A stretch of DNA of 64,000 bases from positions 186,001 to 250,000 of the forward strand of contig NZ_JALGRF010000003.1 in the NCBI RefSeq assembly GCF_022815725.1, read 5' to 3'. Below are positions 24,735 through 32,937 of the stretch, one piece after another (position 1 is the first letter of the stretch; the number at the start of each line of letters is the position of its first letter). The notes under the pieces were generated by a model, which worked only from the letters and a program-made list of their open reading frames with translations, was not told where the DNA came from and ran no database searches. Position numbers and translations under genes: made by a program. The DNA comes from Streptomyces sp. APSN-46.1. GTDB lineage: Bacteria > Actinomycetota > Actinomycetes > Streptomycetales > Streptomycetaceae.

Positions 24735-25202
24735 CTACCGGTGGTGGATGCTGCCGCGGGCCCGGCCGAACAGGCCGGTTGAGGTGATGTGCTGCGTGAT
24801 GTGCGTCGTGGCCGGCGCCCGGCGGGTGCGGGCCAGGAGCAGGGCGGCGCCGCCAGCGGCGATGAGGGCGACGGCGGCCCAGAGGGCTTCGGTCAGGGCA
24901 ATCAGTCCCGGGGCGGCGTAGGCCAAGCCGATCGAGGCGGCCGCGATGCCTCCGCCGACGGTCGGGGCGAGCAGGGCCGTGGTCTTGGCCCACACCGGGA
25001 TCCGCTGGACCGGGACCGGCTCCAGGGGGGCGGTCGGGGTGTAGGCGAGGGTGCGGGCGCCGCTGGCGAGGATGACGTACTGGATGCCGGGCGGTATCTC
25101 GGCGGGCAGCATCCGCGGTTCGGGGACGGTCGGCGGGTAGAGGATCGCGTCCCCGTATCGGAGCGGGTCCGGGGTGGTCGGGTGGAGCGGTTCGTAGGTC
25201 AT
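24735..25202 (-). CDS. AICE membrane protein, hypothetical
   Basis: 155 residues. A Pro-rich, soluble N-terminal 75 residues precede two transmembrane helices (about 78-100 and 103-122) and a basic C-terminal tail. Such proteins accompany the tra/spd genes in conjugative elements and may be spread functions; no specific family is recognised. Confidence 0.6.
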   Translation of the reverse strand: MTYEPLHPTTPDPLRYGDAILYPPTVPEPRMLPAEIPPGIQYVILASGARTLAYTPTAPLEPVPVQRIPVWAKTTALLAPTVGGGIAAASIGLAYAAPGLIALTEALWAAVALIAAGGAALLLARTRRAPATTHITQHITSTGLFGRARGSIHHR

Positions 25203-25262
25203 GGCGGACTCCGGGGAAGACCAACAGGGCCCGTGCCGGGGTGGCTTGGGGCCTGTCAGGGC

Positions 25263-25414
25263 GGGGTGTCTGGGGTGTCTGGGGTGTCAGACTGGGTGTC
25301 TGGTGGGGTGTCAGACGCGTCAGACACCCGTCTGACACCCCTCGCGCGCACGTATGACCTGTGGATTGGGGCTGTTCGCCTGTCAGGGGTGTCAGACGCG
25401 TCTGACGCGTCAGG
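25263..25414. repeat. GGTGTC repeat array beside traB (candidate clt/TraB-binding region)
   Basis: Six direct GGTGTC hexamers (25265, 25274, 25283, 25295, 25307, 25388) and two inverted GACACC (25323, 25334), with spacings of 9, 9, 12 and 12 bp. Two CAGACGCGTC/GACGCGTC dyads are also present. The array runs up to the traB stop at 25410. In pSVH1 the cis-acting transfer locus clt maps to the 3' end of traB and consists of short repeats bound by TraB. The exact 8-mer differs between elements. Confidence 0.6.
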
Positions 25415-27476
25415 CCGCTACCTGGTACGGCATGATCCGGTAGCGGCCGACCTCGTTGGTCTCGGCGAGACGGCCCGCGAGAACGAACTGGGCGACCTGT
25501 CCGGAGACCCAGGAACGGCCCCGTCCGTAGCGGTCGCAGTACTCCATGAAGTCCGCCGGGCCGACTACGTCGCGGCCCTCGTCCTCGAAGTCCGCGAGGA
25601 CTTCCTCCATCGCTGCTCGGGCTTCGGCGGTGCTGATCTTCGGACGAGGTCCGTCGGCGGGCGGCCGGGCCGCGAACTGCACGACCTCCTCGATCTCCGG
25701 GAGTTCCTGCTCCGCGTCGATGAACTCCCCCTCCTCGTAGTCGTCCTCCTCGTCGGTCCCGTTCGACGGGCGCCTGTCGTAGTCGCCCTCGCCGGGGTAG
25801 TAGCCGTCCGCGTCGTAGTCCTCATCGGGGCCGTGGGCGGCGGGCATGGTGGTCTCCGGCTGGTCGGTGGTGCCGGGCATCGGGTAGTGGGTGCGGGCGG
25901 TGAACGCCCGGTCGGCGGCGCGGGCGGCCGCGCCGGCGGTGACCGGGTCGATCTGGGCGCGGATGTCGGCGAAGGTGACGACGACCCAGTTCAGGTAGTC
26001 GACGCTGCACAGGTAGTCGCGCAGCGGGGTCGGCCAGTTGTCGTCGGGGACGCCGTTGGCCACCAGGTAGGAGTAGCCGGGCTTCTTGTCCTTCCACACG
26101 TGTGGGGCGGCGCCCGCGTCGAGGACTTCGTCGTCGAGGGCGAAGCGGGCGTCCTGCTCGGTGCGGACGCCGTGGCACCAGGAGGAGCCGAGGGAGGCGC
26201 GGGTGTCGGTGGAGACCTGGTTCCCGGAGGCGCGCTGCATGGACAGGACGATGGAGACTCCGGAGGAGCGGGCTTCCTGTGCGAGGCCGGTGAAGACGTC
26301 GTCGTCGATCTCGCGGATCGTCTTGGCGGCCTCTTCGAACCACGCGAGCAGGTAGGGCATACCTGGGGCGCCGTCGGCTTGGGTCTCGGCGCAGGCCGGG
26401 ACCCACTGCTTGTAGCCGTACTTCGCCATCCACGCCGTGCGGGCCGGGATGACCGCCTTGAGGGCTTCGATCATGGCCTTGGTGGAGGGCATGTCGAGGG
26501 CGGCCCAGTCGATCGCCGGGAGGAGCGGGCCGAGGGTCTGCTCCTTCTTGGCCGGGTCGGACGCCCACACGATGACGTCCTTGCGGGTGAGGACTTCGGC
26601 GAGGGCGGTCAGGCCGCCCTCGGACTTGCCTGACCCGGTCATGCCCATGAGCAGGAGCATCATCGCGTTGCGGGCAGCGTCCGGGTCCCCGGGGAACCAC
26701 ATGGTGACCGGGGTGCCGTCCTCGTAGATCCCCACGACCACGGGGAAGCTGATCGACTCCCCCGGCGCGCTGGGACCGGGGCAGGGGACGGTGTTCTTGA
26801 GCAGGTCGAGCGGGACCACGGTGAGCATGACCCGAGACGCCGAGTCCGGATTCTCCTGGATCCGGATCGCGTTCTTCGGGACGTCCAACGCCCCTGCGAT
26901 GCGGGTGATGTTCTTGCTGACGTCGTCCGGGGTCAGCTCGCCGCGCGGGAGCTGCAAGTCGAAGGACGCCTTGTTCGGGCCGACCTCCGACCGGATGACC
27001 TGCGTTTTCGCCAGGCCGACCTTTTCCAGGAACCCGCCATCCGCCGAGCCGGTGGGGCCGTCGACGTTCCTGCGGAGGATCTGGCGGATGTTCCACGACA
27101 GGGCGAGCGCGGGAGCACCGATGAAGTACAGCTCCCCGAGCGGCCCCGCAGTGGGTCCGGCGATTGCGGCGGCGGTGAACCAGGTCGAGGCTGCGGCCAC
27201 CGTGACCGCGCTGTGGAGTCGGCGCTGCTGGGTGGTGGAGCGGCCCGCCCACCAGGTCAGGCCGGTGAGGGCGACGGAGGCGAGGGTGAGGCCGGCGGTC
27301 ACGCCGGGCTCGCCGGACCAGAAGTAGTGGGCGGGCAGGGAGGCCAGCCCAGTCCCGGCCCCGGCCAACCACGGCGGCAGGTGGGGCTTGGCTCGGTGGA
27401 GCAGGTACTCGCCGACCCCGCCGCCCTCGCCGTGGGCGTCGTGCCGCTGCTCGTCGGTCTGTGCTGTGCTGTGCAT
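25410..27476 (-). CDS. TraB/TraSA-type conjugative DNA translocase (FtsK/SpoIIIE family)
   Basis: 688 residues. Residues about 30-130 carry two to four hydrophobic helices. The motor domain has Walker A GMTGSGKS (278-285) and Walker B YLLAWFEEAA (about 390). A strongly acidic linker (about 545-600) leads to a C-terminal winged helix (TAEARAAMEEVLADFEDEG...WVSGQVAQFVLAGRLAETNEVGRYRI) equivalent to the gamma domain that reads 8-bp DNA signals. It moves double-stranded DNA between mycelial cells without a relaxase. The repeat array at its 3' end is the obvious recognition candidate. The TraB start follows a GTAGGGAGGT ribosome site. Confidence 0.93.
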   Translation of the reverse strand: MHSTAQTDEQRHDAHGEGGGVGEYLLHRAKPHLPPWLAGAGTGLASLPAHYFWSGEPGVTAGLTLASVALTGLTWWAGRSTTQQRRLHSAVTVAAASTWFTAAAIAGPTAGPLGELYFIGAPALALSWNIRQILRRNVDGPTGSADGGFLEKVGLAKTQVIRSEVGPNKASFDLQLPRGELTPDDVSKNITRIAGALDVPKNAIRIQENPDSASRVMLTVVPLDLLKNTVPCPGPSAPGESISFPVVVGIYEDGTPVTMWFPGDPDAARNAMMLLLMGMTGSGKSEGGLTALAEVLTRKDVIVWASDPAKKEQTLGPLLPAIDWAALDMPSTKAMIEALKAVIPARTAWMAKYGYKQWVPACAETQADGAPGMPYLLAWFEEAAKTIREIDDDVFTGLAQEARSSGVSIVLSMQRASGNQVSTDTRASLGSSWCHGVRTEQDARFALDDEVLDAGAAPHVWKDKKPGYSYLVANGVPDDNWPTPLRDYLCSVDYLNWVVVTFADIRAQIDPVTAGAAARAADRAFTARTHYPMPGTTDQPETTMPAAHGPDEDYDADGYYPGEGDYDRRPSNGTDEEDDYEEGEFIDAEQELPEIEEVVQFAARPPADGPRPKISTAEARAAMEEVLADFEDEGRDVVGPADFMEYCDRYGRGRSWVSGQVAQFVLAGRLAETNEVGRYRIMPYQVAA

Positions 27477-27503
27477 GCTGACCTCCCTACGGTCGGATCC
27501 GGG

Positions 27504-28145
27504 TTAGCCGTTGAAGTCGAAGCGGCGGCCCTGGCGCGGGCGGGCGTGCGGGGCGAGCTGCGGGTCGAACTCCCGCTGGAACGCCGCGTAGGTCGCGGCG
27601 AGGTTCTTCGCGGTGCCGAGCGCGTCCTCAGCAGCCTTCTTCATCCGCCGCGACACCCGCCGCGCCCGCGCCCGGGAGCCGAACGGGCGCCCCTCGGGGT
27701 CGGGGATCTCCTTGAGGACCGCGTTGAGCATCTCGGCGGCGTTGGCCAGTTCGAAGGACATTTGCAGGAACAGGCTGCGGCCGGACTCGCAGTAGTTGCG
27801 GATGTCCACGTTCGAGAAGAACTCCGGGTCACCCAGCGGGGAGTGCATCCGGGAGCCCGCGCCCCGACCGCGCCCGCCGCCCTGCTGGCTGAAGCCGCCC
27901 TGCTGCGGGCCACCGGCGCCGCCCCGGGGGCCGGAGTCGTTGATGTGGAAGTGGTACTCACGCGACCGGTTCGAAGTCCGCGACCGGGACGTGCCGCCCT
28001 GACCGGGCCCAGCGGGGCCCGGCTGCTGCCACCCGCCGCTGCCCTGCTGCTGCTGCCAGCCACCATGCTGGGCGGACTGCTGGTCGTTCGGGGCGCGGCG
28101 GGGACGGGGCGTTCCGGTGTTGTTGTTCGGCATCCAGTCGGACAT
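27504..28145 (-). CDS. Gln/Gly-rich AICE transfer-operon protein, hypothetical
   Basis: 213 residues from ATG 28145. The first 100 residues are low-complexity Gly/Gln/Pro (NDQQSAQHGGWQQQQGSGGW). The rest is helical and charged with an NVDIRNYCESGRSLFLQMSFELANAAEMLNAVL core and a basic RARARRVSRRMKKAAED stretch. Proteins of this layout precede traB in Streptomyces elements and are often labelled plasmid transfer proteins; the function is not established. It shares one base with the upstream gene (TGATG). Confidence 0.65.
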   Translation of the reverse strand: MSDWMPNNNTGTPRPRRAPNDQQSAQHGGWQQQQGSGGWQQPGPAGPGQGGTSRSRTSNRSREYHFHINDSGPRGGAGGPQQGGFSQQGGGRGRGAGSRMHSPLGDPEFFSNVDIRNYCESGRSLFLQMSFELANAAEMLNAVLKEIPDPEGRPFGSRARARRVSRRMKKAAEDALGTAKNLAATYAAFQREFDPQLAPHARPRQGRRFDFNG

Positions 28146-28687
28146 CAGAGGGTCCCCTCGGGAGCGGTGGCGGTGGTGGACGGGGTGGAGGTGGAGCGGC
28201 GGCGGCCGATCAGCCACATGACCTGGGCGGCGAGCGTGGTGAGCGTCCACAGGCCCATCAGCGCGGGGCTCGCGGGCCCCGACCACAGGGCCAGGCAGAA
28301 CCAGGCCAGAGCGGCCAAGGCCAGGACGGTCAGGGCGGTGCGCCACGCGGACGCCATGCCGGTCTTGGTCCTGCTGGTCTTGGCCTTCCAGCCCAGGAAC
28401 GCCAGGGGGGCGAGTCCGGCCGGGGCGGCGATGAACGCGGCCCACGGCGCGAAGAGGTGCACGACCCCGGTGAGGGCCAGCAGCAGAGCGCCGATGCCGG
28501 TGGGGGCCCAGGCGCGGCGGTGGCGCCACAGCCACCGGCCGGTCGCGGCGGTCGCGCGGGCTGTCAGGGTCGGCTCCTCGGAGACGACCACGATCACCTG
28601 CGGCGCCTGCCTGCCCCGCTGACGCGGGATACGGACAGTGCGCGGTGCGGCCGACGGTGCGGCCGTCGTACGTATACGGCGAGACAC
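28145..28687 (-). CDS. AICE integral membrane protein (spread-like)
   Basis: 180 residues with a basic N-terminal arm and four hydrophobic helices in two pairs (about residues 60-78, 82-99, 117-135, 140-158). The layout fits Spd proteins that help intramycelial plasmid spreading together with TraB, but there is no diagnostic motif. It is translationally coupled to the following gene. Confidence 0.65.
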   Translation of the reverse strand: MSRRIRTTAAPSAAPRTVRIPRQRGRQAPQVIVVVSEEPTLTARATAATGRWLWRHRRAWAPTGIGALLLALTGVVHLFAPWAAFIAAPAGLAPLAFLGWKAKTSRTKTGMASAWRTALTVLALAALAWFCLALWSGPASPALMGLWTLTTLAAQVMWLIGRRRSTSTPSTTATAPEGTL

Positions 28688-28716
28688 GGGCGAACTCCTT
28701 CAGCAGTAGGGAGGGT

Positions 28717-29055
28717 TCAGACGGCGCACTGTTCATCGGGGTACGCGCAGGGCACGCACATGCCGAGCGAGGCCGGAATCACGTACCCCGCATCGCGCTG
28801 GCAGACGGGACAGGTCCGGCGGGCCGTGTTCGCCTTGGCGAGCGCGGCGGCCTTGGCCGCGGTCATGGGTCGGACGGGCAGCGCCAGCTCGATCCGGTAG
28901 AGGAAGGCGATCAGCGGGCCACGCCGGTAGCGTGGCCGCTCCAGCTGGGCAACGACGTCCTGCCCGCCAGGACGAAGGCCGACGGCACGAAGCTGCCGAC
29001 GGGTGGCCAGTCCCTCCGGGGCTAGTCGCCACGGATAGACGGGCAGGGTGCCCAT
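28717..29055 (-). CDS. RRQ(R)L-motif zinc-binding AICE protein
   Basis: 112 residues. The N-terminal ATRRQLRAVGLRPGGQDV matches the RRQ-L motif shared by many small Streptomyces plasmid/AICE proteins. The C-terminal half has TCPVCQRDAGY...MCVPC, two C-X2-C pairs that look like a zinc ribbon. The role is unknown; DNA or protein binding is plausible. Its ATG overlaps the SpdB-like stop by 1 bp. Confidence 0.7.
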   Translation of the reverse strand: MGTLPVYPWRLAPEGLATRRQLRAVGLRPGGQDVVAQLERPRYRRGPLIAFLYRIELALPVRPMTAAKAAALAKANTARRTCPVCQRDAGYVIPASLGMCVPCAYPDEQCAV

Positions 29056-29933
29056 CAGCCGGTTCCGGCCGGGACAGCTGTCAGGTGGGGGCGGTCGGCA
29101 TCGTCGCGGGCCGCGAGGATCTGCTTGCGGCCCCAGGACTCGCTCATGCCGTATGCCTCGCCGAGCGCGCGGGCGGACAGGGGGCGTGTGGCCTGTACGG
29201 ACTCGCCGTACGTACGCCGTGCGTCCTGCCGCATCCGCTCCAGCTCGGCCTCCTCGTACGCGGCCTGGCGTGCCTCCTCCTCATCCGTGGACGGGGACTG
29301 TGCGGGGACGGCGTGCGGGGTGTGCGAACCGTCCGCCCGCTCACCATCCACACGGGCGGTGAGCTGCGGCTGATCCTCCAGAACGGAGAGGACGGGAACG
29401 GCGGGAGCAGGGGTGTGCGAGCGGTCGAACTCGACCGCATCCCGGGTGTGCGGGTGCTGTGCGGGGTGCCCCGCACGCTCGCCGTACGGCACCGCGTCGT
29501 GGTCGTCCGGGCGGTGGTGGAGCACCTTGGCCACCAGGTCCGAACCGAAGTAGATGGACCCGACCGGCAGGGATGTGGCCAGCAGTACGAGGGCCCAGTT
29601 CGCCGGGTCCCAGTCGGCCAGCCTGCTCCAGTCCACCGACTTCGAGTGCAGTGCCGGAACCAGCCCGTGCACGTAGTTCAGGACCAGCGAGGCGATCGTG
29701 TACCCAGCCAGTACCCGCAGGGCGAACTTGCGGGCATCGTCGGTGAGGACGAGCGTGGCGACCAGGGCCAGAGCCATCAGCCCGTCCACGACGAACGGGT
29801 ACAGCGTCGCGGCCGTAGTGTCGGCGCCGATGGAGCGTGCCACATCTCGCAGCGCGTTCCACGACACCCTGAACGCCATCCCGACGACGCCGACCAAAGC
29901 GGCGACCAACAGGGTCTTTGCGGTGCGGTTCAT
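29055..29933 (-). CDS. DUF2637 / SpdB-like spread protein
   Basis: 292 residues. Residues 1-130 contain four transmembrane helices with the DUF2637 pattern (SWNALRDVARSIGADTTAATLYPFVVDGLMALA...). A disordered acidic/Pro-rich linker follows. The C-terminal 60 residues are helical and end in a HTH-like segment (SARALGEAYGMSESWGRKQILAAR) that probably binds DNA. Membrane anchor plus DNA-binding tail is the SpdB layout, proposed to bridge TraB and the septal cross-wall. It overlaps the GGDEF gene by 4 bp. Confidence 0.85.
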   Translation of the reverse strand: MNRTAKTLLVAALVGVVGMAFRVSWNALRDVARSIGADTTAATLYPFVVDGLMALALVATLVLTDDARKFALRVLAGYTIASLVLNYVHGLVPALHSKSVDWSRLADWDPANWALVLLATSLPVGSIYFGSDLVAKVLHHRPDDHDAVPYGERAGHPAQHPHTRDAVEFDRSHTPAPAVPVLSVLEDQPQLTARVDGERADGSHTPHAVPAQSPSTDEEEARQAAYEEAELERMRQDARRTYGESVQATRPLSARALGEAYGMSESWGRKQILAARDDADRPHLTAVPAGTG

Positions 29934-30583
29934 GCTGCCGCCTCCGTTCCGTTCGCCGTTCCGCGGCGGCCGGCGCGGCGACCGTTGACCGTGGCGTGTT
30001 CCGGGGTGAGGTTCAGGGCGTTCATCCAGGGGGCGCCGCCGCGCTTGGCCCGGTACATCTGCTCATCCGCCAGCCGCAGCAGCGCCGACACGTCGGCGGT
30101 GTCCGTGGCCGGGTTGTAGGCAACTGCGCCGATGGAAGCGCCCACCGTGAGCGCGTGGCCGTCGGCGTGGACGGGTTCTTCGAGCGAGCGGGTCAGCTCG
30201 GTCAGCGTCCAGAGCAGGTCCTCGCGGCTGAACACGGGGGCCACAGCGGCGAACTCGTCCCCGCCGAGGCGGACGACCGTGCCCGCATTCTCGGCGGCCC
30301 AGCGGCTCAGCCGCTGCCCCGTGGTCCGGAGTACGGCGTCCCCGGCGGCGTGGCCGTGGGTGTCGTTGACCTCCTTGAACCGGTCGAGGTCGATGACGTA
30401 GACCGCGCTCCACCCCCGGGCCAGCATCCGCGCGGCCCGGTCGGCGAACGCGTCGCGGGTCAGCAGGCCGGTCAGCGGATCGTGGCGGGCGGCCTCGATC
30501 CGGCGCCGCAGGCGCACGCTGTGCAGGGACCAACCGGCCGCGAGCGGAAGCGCTGCGGATAAGGCGGTGAGGGTGTGACTCAT
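29930..30583 (-). CDS. GGDEF-domain protein (putative diguanylate cyclase)
   Basis: 217 residues starting at ATG 30583: a short hydrophobic N-terminus (SHTLTALSAALPLAAGW) and a complete GGDEF domain. DPLTGLLTRDAF, DLDRFKEVNDTHGHAAGDAVL and the intact catalytic RLGGDEFAA are all present, so it should be able to make cyclic di-GMP. The inhibitory RxxD site expected just before GGDEF is absent (AENAGTVVRLGGDEF), so product inhibition may be lost. In Streptomyces cyclic di-GMP controls BldD and the vegetative-to-sporulation switch. A mobile-element cyclase could hold the host in hyphal growth, when conjugation works; this is inference. Confidence 0.85.
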   Translation of the reverse strand: MSHTLTALSAALPLAAGWSLHSVRLRRRIEAARHDPLTGLLTRDAFADRAARMLARGWSAVYVIDLDRFKEVNDTHGHAAGDAVLRTTGQRLSRWAAENAGTVVRLGGDEFAAVAPVFSREDLLWTLTELTRSLEEPVHADGHALTVGASIGAVAYNPATDTADVSALLRLADEQMYRAKRGGAPWMNALNLTPEHATVNGRRAGRRGTANGTEAAA

Positions 30584-30882
30584 GCCGCGGCCCCCTTGCC
30601 ACCCGAGCGCGCCGGGCGACGGCCGGTGGGCCGCCTCATCAGCGGAACGACGTTGAACAACTCCGGCGCGTTCGCCTCGATCACCTGCGCGGCGACCCGA
30701 CTCACCTCGTCGGGCAGGTCCGGGTTCTCGGCGAGGATGTCTCGGGCCGCGTCCAGGCGGGCCGCGCGCTCCTCCTCGCTCTCGCCCTCCACCCCGAGCC
30801 ACAGCTCAACGGGGGTTCCCAGGGCCAGTTCGATGAACTCATTGACGCTGACGGCCTCTTGGCCGCCGATGTACGTACGCAT
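30580..30882 (-). CDS. AICE hypothetical protein, first gene of transfer operon
   Basis: 100 residues from ATG 30882 with a good AGGAG. An ordered N-terminal part (SVNEFIELALGTPVELWLGVEG) precedes acidic helices and a basic, Gly-rich tail. Not recognised. It heads a run of seven closely spaced or overlapping minus-strand genes down to traB (25410), so it probably marks the start of the transfer operon. The hairpin leader lies 32 bp upstream. Confidence 0.65.
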   Translation of the reverse strand: MRTYIGGQEAVSVNEFIELALGTPVELWLGVEGESEEERAARLDAARDILAENPDLPDEVSRVAAQVIEANAPELFNVVPLMRRPTGRRPARSGGKGAAA

Positions 30883-30911
30883 CGTCGTTCTCCTGAAGTC
30901 GAAGGGATACC

Positions 30912-30950
30912 GAGGCGGTCGCGGTCTTTGGTGAGAGGCGACCAGCCCCG
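30912..30950 (-). promoter_or_regulatory. Hairpin leader upstream of transfer operon (copy 2)
   Basis: Second copy of the 30-bp core (30914-30943) seen at 23848-23877. The stem is shorter here (GGTCGC/GCGACC) because the outer bases differ. On the minus strand it is followed by CCCTTCGA, AGGAG and ATG 30882, as in copy 1. Confidence 0.6.
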
Positions 30951-31645
30951 GGGTGAAGCCCGAACATCGCGGCTCCCCTCCACCCCGCCGGTACAGCGCC
31001 AAGGCGCCGGACGGGCGGAGGAGGCAACCGGCCACAGCGCTGTGAGCACTGCGGAGGGTGAGAGAGCCGTGCGAGCGGTACCGGGCGGAAAGCCCGGGGG
31101 CGCCTCGCACGGCGATTGAGCGGTGACGCGCAGGGCGTGCTGGCTGTACCGGTCCAGTACGGTCAGCGCCCACAGATGTCGAAGAAACACGGCAGCCTCC
31201 AAGCGGGAGGGGCGAGGCTTCACCGGCGCACCGTTGCCACGGCGCTCCGGTCCCGAGCCTGAGAATCGGGTGCGTCATCGTCACTGCTCTGACGCCAGCA
31301 GGGCGGCACGTACCGGGTGGCACCCCCGAGGAGGGGCGTTCTCAGAGCCGGTACGCGGAAGAAGTGGCCGCCGGCGACAACCTGTCGCCATGGGGACGGG
31401 GATCACGCCCCGTCTCGTCTCACTTGGCACGCTGTTCAGTTCTCAACAGACAGACGCTTCCTTCAGACCCCTTTCGAGGGCCCTCCGGGCGCAGACATAC
31501 GGTGCAGCCGCATCATCGATGCGATACACGCTTGAACATGTACCTCACATTGGCGCGCTCGGTCCGGGCTGTCAAGTCCTTCGCGATTTCGGGTGCCTCT
31601 GTGGCGTGACATCAGATTGCCGCCCAGGGGTGGGACGAAGTCACC
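30951..31645. other. Long non-coding stretch with hairpins between divergent AICE blocks
   Basis: About 700 bp. Open frames are present but have no ribosome sites or recognisable product. Two consecutive hairpins stand out: GGCGACA-ACC-TGTCGCC (31373-31389) and GACGGGG-ATCACG-CCCCGTC (31395-31414). Given the position between the transfer operon and the regulator, it may hold promoters, a replication origin or a small RNA. Confidence 0.4.
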
Positions 31646-31715
31646 ACGTCCCTGGACGACTTGGGACGTCCTCGCTACGGTTCGATGGGGCGAGTACGTC
31701 CCTGGACGTCCCTGG
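31646..31715 (+). promoter_or_regulatory. ACGTCCCTGG operator-like repeats upstream of XRE regulator
   Basis: ACGTCCCTGG occurs directly at 31646, 31696 and 31706, with an inverted GGGACGTCC at 31663-31671. The last copy ends 8 bp before the regulator's start codon and overlaps its ribosome site region. This suggests autoregulation. Confidence 0.55.
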
Positions 31716-31723
31716 GGGTGAGG

Positions 31724-32470
31724 ATGGCTAACGAGCGGCTGCGGTCCGCCATGCTGTCGAACGGCGTGACGGTTGAGGCCATGGCAGCGCACGTCGGGGT
31801 GGATCCGAAGACCGTCGAACGATGGATCACGCAGGGGCGTGCGCCGTATCGCCGACACCGCCTCACCATCTCGGCCCATCTGCGCGAGGACGAGGCGTAC
31901 CTGTGGCCCGACGGACTACCTGACGGGCAGCGGAAGGACGCCGCTGATGCCGAGGTTCTGAAGGTGTACCCACACCGCTCTTACGTGCCAGCGGATCTCT
32001 GGCTACAGCTCTTCGGCAGGGCCGAGCGAGAGATCGGCATCCTGGTGCATGCCGGCGTCTTCCTCGCAGAGAACCCGCGATGGACGCAGCTGCTCAGACT
32101 GAAGGCGTCCTCCGGCGTCCGTGCCCGCATCCTCCTCGGCGACCCGGAGAGCCCGGAGATCCAGCGCCGCGGCGAAGAGGAAGAGATCGGTGAAGGCGTC
32201 GCGTACAAGGTGCGCGAAGTGATGAAGCTCTACCGTCCGCTCTACTCGGTGCCCGGCATCGAATTCCGCCTGCACCGGTCGACGCTTCACAACTCGCTGT
32301 ACCGGTCAGACGACGAGTGGCTGATCAATACCCAGGTCTACGGAGTCAGCGCCCCCATGGCACCGGTCCTGCACCTCAGGAAAGTGACAGGCGCCGAGCT
32401 GGTTTCGACATATCAGCAGAGCTTCGAGAAGGTCTGGAGCGAAGCTGTCTCCATCGAAGGGCAAGCATGA
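31724..32470 (+). CDS. XRE-family regulator with DUF5919-like C-terminal domain
   Basis: 248 residues. The N-terminal HTH is MANERLRSAMLSNGVTVEAMAAHVGVDPKTVERWITQGRAPYRRHR. The C-terminal part (about 85-245) has VPADLWLQLFGRAEREIGILVHAGVFL and VRARILLGDPESPEI, resembling DUF5919/PLD-like nucleotide-sensing domains of Streptomyces regulators. ATG 31724 follows GGGGTGAGG. It overlaps the NUDIX gene by 4 bp. Position and orientation fit the activator/regulator slot (pra in pSAM2), though the sequence type is different. Confidence 0.78.
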   Translation: MANERLRSAMLSNGVTVEAMAAHVGVDPKTVERWITQGRAPYRRHRLTISAHLREDEAYLWPDGLPDGQRKDAADAEVLKVYPHRSYVPADLWLQLFGRAEREIGILVHAGVFLAENPRWTQLLRLKASSGVRARILLGDPESPEIQRRGEEEEIGEGVAYKVREVMKLYRPLYSVPGIEFRLHRSTLHNSLYRSDDEWLINTQVYGVSAPMAPVLHLRKVTGAELVSTYQQSFEKVWSEAVSIEGQA

Positions 32471-32937
32471 GCCGCACCGACTACTTCAATGACCCCTCCG
32501 CACCTTCGGCCAACAGCATCGTGCCGGCGGTGACCGCGTTCGTCCTCAACGACGCCGACGAAGTCCTCATGGAGCGACGCTCGGACAACGGGCGCTGGGG
32601 CATGCCCGGCGGGGTCCAGGAGATCGGGGAGAACATCGCCGGGACGGTCGTACGGGAGGTCTTGGAAGAGACGGGGATCTCTGTTGAGGTCGTCGGCCTG
32701 GTCGGTATCTTCACCGACCCCGGGCACGTCATCGCGTTCTCGGATGGCGAGGTCCGCCAGGAGTTCTCCCTCTGCTTCAGGGCCCGACCTCTGAGCGGCG
32801 AAATCAAGGTCAGCTCGGAATCGTTCGAAGTCCGGTGGGTTCCTCGCGCCGAGGTCGACTCACTCGACATGTCGCCTACCACCAGACTCCGTCTCGAAGA
32901 GGGGTTCCGCGGTTCACCCCTTCCACGGATCAGCTGA
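32467..32937 (+). CDS. NUDIX hydrolase, candidate Pif-type conjugal immunity factor
   Basis: 156 residues. A complete NUDIX box: GGVQEIGENIAGTVVREVLEETGI. In pSAM2 the pif gene, clustered with korSA, encodes a NUDIX protein whose NUDIX motif is needed to block transfer into cells already carrying the element. This gene occupies the corresponding position next to regulatory genes. Orthology is inferred from motif and context only; a MutT-like housekeeping role is the alternative. Translationally coupled to the XRE regulator; its 3' end overlaps the converging HD-domain gene by 8 bp. Confidence 0.8.
   Translation: MSRTDYFNDPSAPSANSIVPAVTAFVLNDADEVLMERRSDNGRWGMPGGVQEIGENIAGTVVREVLEETGISVEVVGLVGIFTDPGHVIAFSDGEVRQEFSLCFRARPLSGEIKVSSESFEVRWVPRAEVDSLDMSPTTRLRLEEGFRGSPLPRIS

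Noticed and set aside
25263..25414. Possible CRISPR array
   Set aside because: Units are 6-9 bp with short irregular spacing and no cas genes; better explained as protein-binding repeats beside traB.
31373..31414. tRNA- or riboswitch-like structure
   Set aside because: Two simple hairpins only; no cloverleaf or known riboswitch core could be traced by eye.
31123..31731. 202-codon plus-strand frame in the AICE intergenic region
   Set aside because: No ribosome site, Arg/Ser/Gly-rich composition and no recognisable domain; it runs into the regulator's operator region.
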